DNA from: Fidelibacterota bacterium
Lineage (GTDB): Bacteria > Marinisomatota > Marinisomatia > Marinisomatales > S15-B10
NCBI GenBank assembly: GCA_002715465.1
Contig: PAYY01000013.1
Coordinates: forward strand, 49,860-113,859
Direction: 5' to 3'
DNA length: 64,000 nt
In this document: one piece after another, positions 63,543 to 64,000 of the stretch
Numbering within the stretch: the stretch's first letter is position 1
Layout: the number at the start of each line of letters is the position of its first letter
The notes under the pieces: model-generated
The model's database searches: none
Told to the model about the DNA's origin: nothing
The model's input: only the letters and a program-made list of their open reading frames with translations
Position numbers and translations under genes: made by a program

Positions 63543-64000
63543 ATGATCAGACGGTTTTTAATCGCTTTTCTTTTGATTCCTCAAATTCAGGGTCAGTTAG
63601 TTCTTGATAAAAAAGAAATTTCAATTCTTGGAATTCGAGCAAGTTTTTTAAATGATGATCTTATTTCTTCTACGGGAGATGGATCTTTTTTAATGGCGCC
63701 TGAAGAAGATCAATGTCTAGATCATCTTATTGACCCTCCTCCACATAACCGGTCTTATTTTGAGGCTCATTTTAAAGCAATCGACAACTATTTTCGTTCT
63801 GTTTCAAAAGGAAGGTTTGGTATTGATTTAAAAAACTCTCTCATTTTACCTTTTGAAATGGATTCTAGTTATGAACTTACTGGAACTATTGGAAGTTATT
63901 ATCCTTATAACGACTCTCTTTCTCAAGCTTTAGGCATGGCGGAGCTTTTTAAAGAATCTATTGAATTAGCACATTCTTTAGATCAGCCTAAGTTTAATGA
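63543..64000 (+). CDS. Secreted protein resembling M6-type peptidases (N-terminal part, runs off window)
   Basis: Open from ATG 63543 to the window end with no stop. A short signal peptide (MIRRFLIAFLLIPQIQGQ) is followed by a region with SSTGDGSF, IDPPPHNRSYFEAHFKAID and NYFRSVSKGRFGID, resembling the N-terminal part of M6 (immune-inhibitor-A-like) secreted metalloprotease-type proteins common in marine FCB bacteria. The active-site HEXXH would lie beyond the window, so activity is unproven. It follows the PorV-like gene closely, and such proteins often end in T9SS sorting domains. Confidence 0.6.
   Translation, partial: MIRRFLIAFLLIPQIQGQLVLDKKEISILGIRASFLNDDLISSTGDGSFLMAPEEDQCLDHLIDPPPHNRSYFEAHFKAIDNYFRSVSKGRFGIDLKNSLILPFEMDSSYELTGTIGSYYPYNDSLSQALGMAELFKESIELAHSLDQPKFN

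Overview
The window is AT-rich (by eye roughly one third G+C), densely packed bacterial chromosome with no recognisable rRNA, tRNA, insertion sequence, prophage or CRISPR array. The gene content points to a Gram-negative member of the FCB (Fibrobacteres-Chlorobi-Bacteroidetes) group. It has many lipoproteins with clear lipoboxes, LptG, outer-membrane barrels of the PorV and DUF5723 type, a secreted FG-GAP protein with a type IX secretion (T9SS) C-terminal sorting domain, an FCB-type short glycogen-synthase-like protein, and a fused TRAP transporter with a TatT partner. A small-genomed marine lineage such as Candidatus Marinimicrobia (SAR406) fits best; this is inference from style and content, not from a marker tree. 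TTG starts are common, and genes often overlap by 1-14 bases, so translational coupling looks widespread.

Layout. 1-22.5 kb, all plus strand: pyrF (partial)-pyrE and a cyclophilin lipoprotein; a periplasmic/surface block (TlpA-like thioredoxin, beta-propeller lipoprotein, five-haem cytochrome lipoprotein, FG-GAP T9SS cargo, HtrA protease); ileS, dksA-like, lspA, rluD and an unusual Xer recombinase; metK-ahcY (SAM cycle); a large surface lipoprotein coupled to a barrel. 22.5-26.6 kb: lptG (-), NhaC-like antiporter (+), HlyC/CorC-like CBS protein (-). 26.7-32.7 kb, plus: murQ-anmK (cell-wall recycling), phosphomannomutase, polyprenyl synthase, phosphoglucose/phosphomannose isomerase, BFN nuclease. 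32.75-39.3 kb, minus: yceD-rpmF-plsX-fabH-fabD-fabG-acpP-fabF-rnc, a classical fatty-acid cluster. 39.5-46.8 kb, minus: unknown membrane protein, SPOR lipoprotein, ndk, sucD, sucC, pruA, a TSUP permease and an ArsC-like protein. 47-52.3 kb, plus: mreBCD-mrdA-rodA rod-shape cluster. 52.4-64 kb: TPR proteins, short GT5 protein, second lipoprotein-barrel pair, glyA, TatT plus fused DctQM TRAP permease, a PorV-like protein and the start of an M6-peptidase-like secreted protein.

Two observations stand out. (1) The ArsC-like gene at 46475-46831 (-) has an in-frame TGA exactly where the family's catalytic cysteine sits. It is followed at the correct distance by a perfect 6-bp hairpin with a G in its loop, so this is very probably a selenocysteine-containing ArsC-family redox protein, and it abuts a TSUP permease. 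(2) The Xer-type tyrosine recombinase at 13968-15521 carries a second, catalytically dead copy of the catalytic domain inserted inside its own N-terminal core-binding domain. Further items are a structured leader upstream of metK-ahcY, duplicated lipoprotein-barrel gene pairs, a TRAP system with no binding protein beside it, and an unknown membrane protein between yceD and the SPOR gene.
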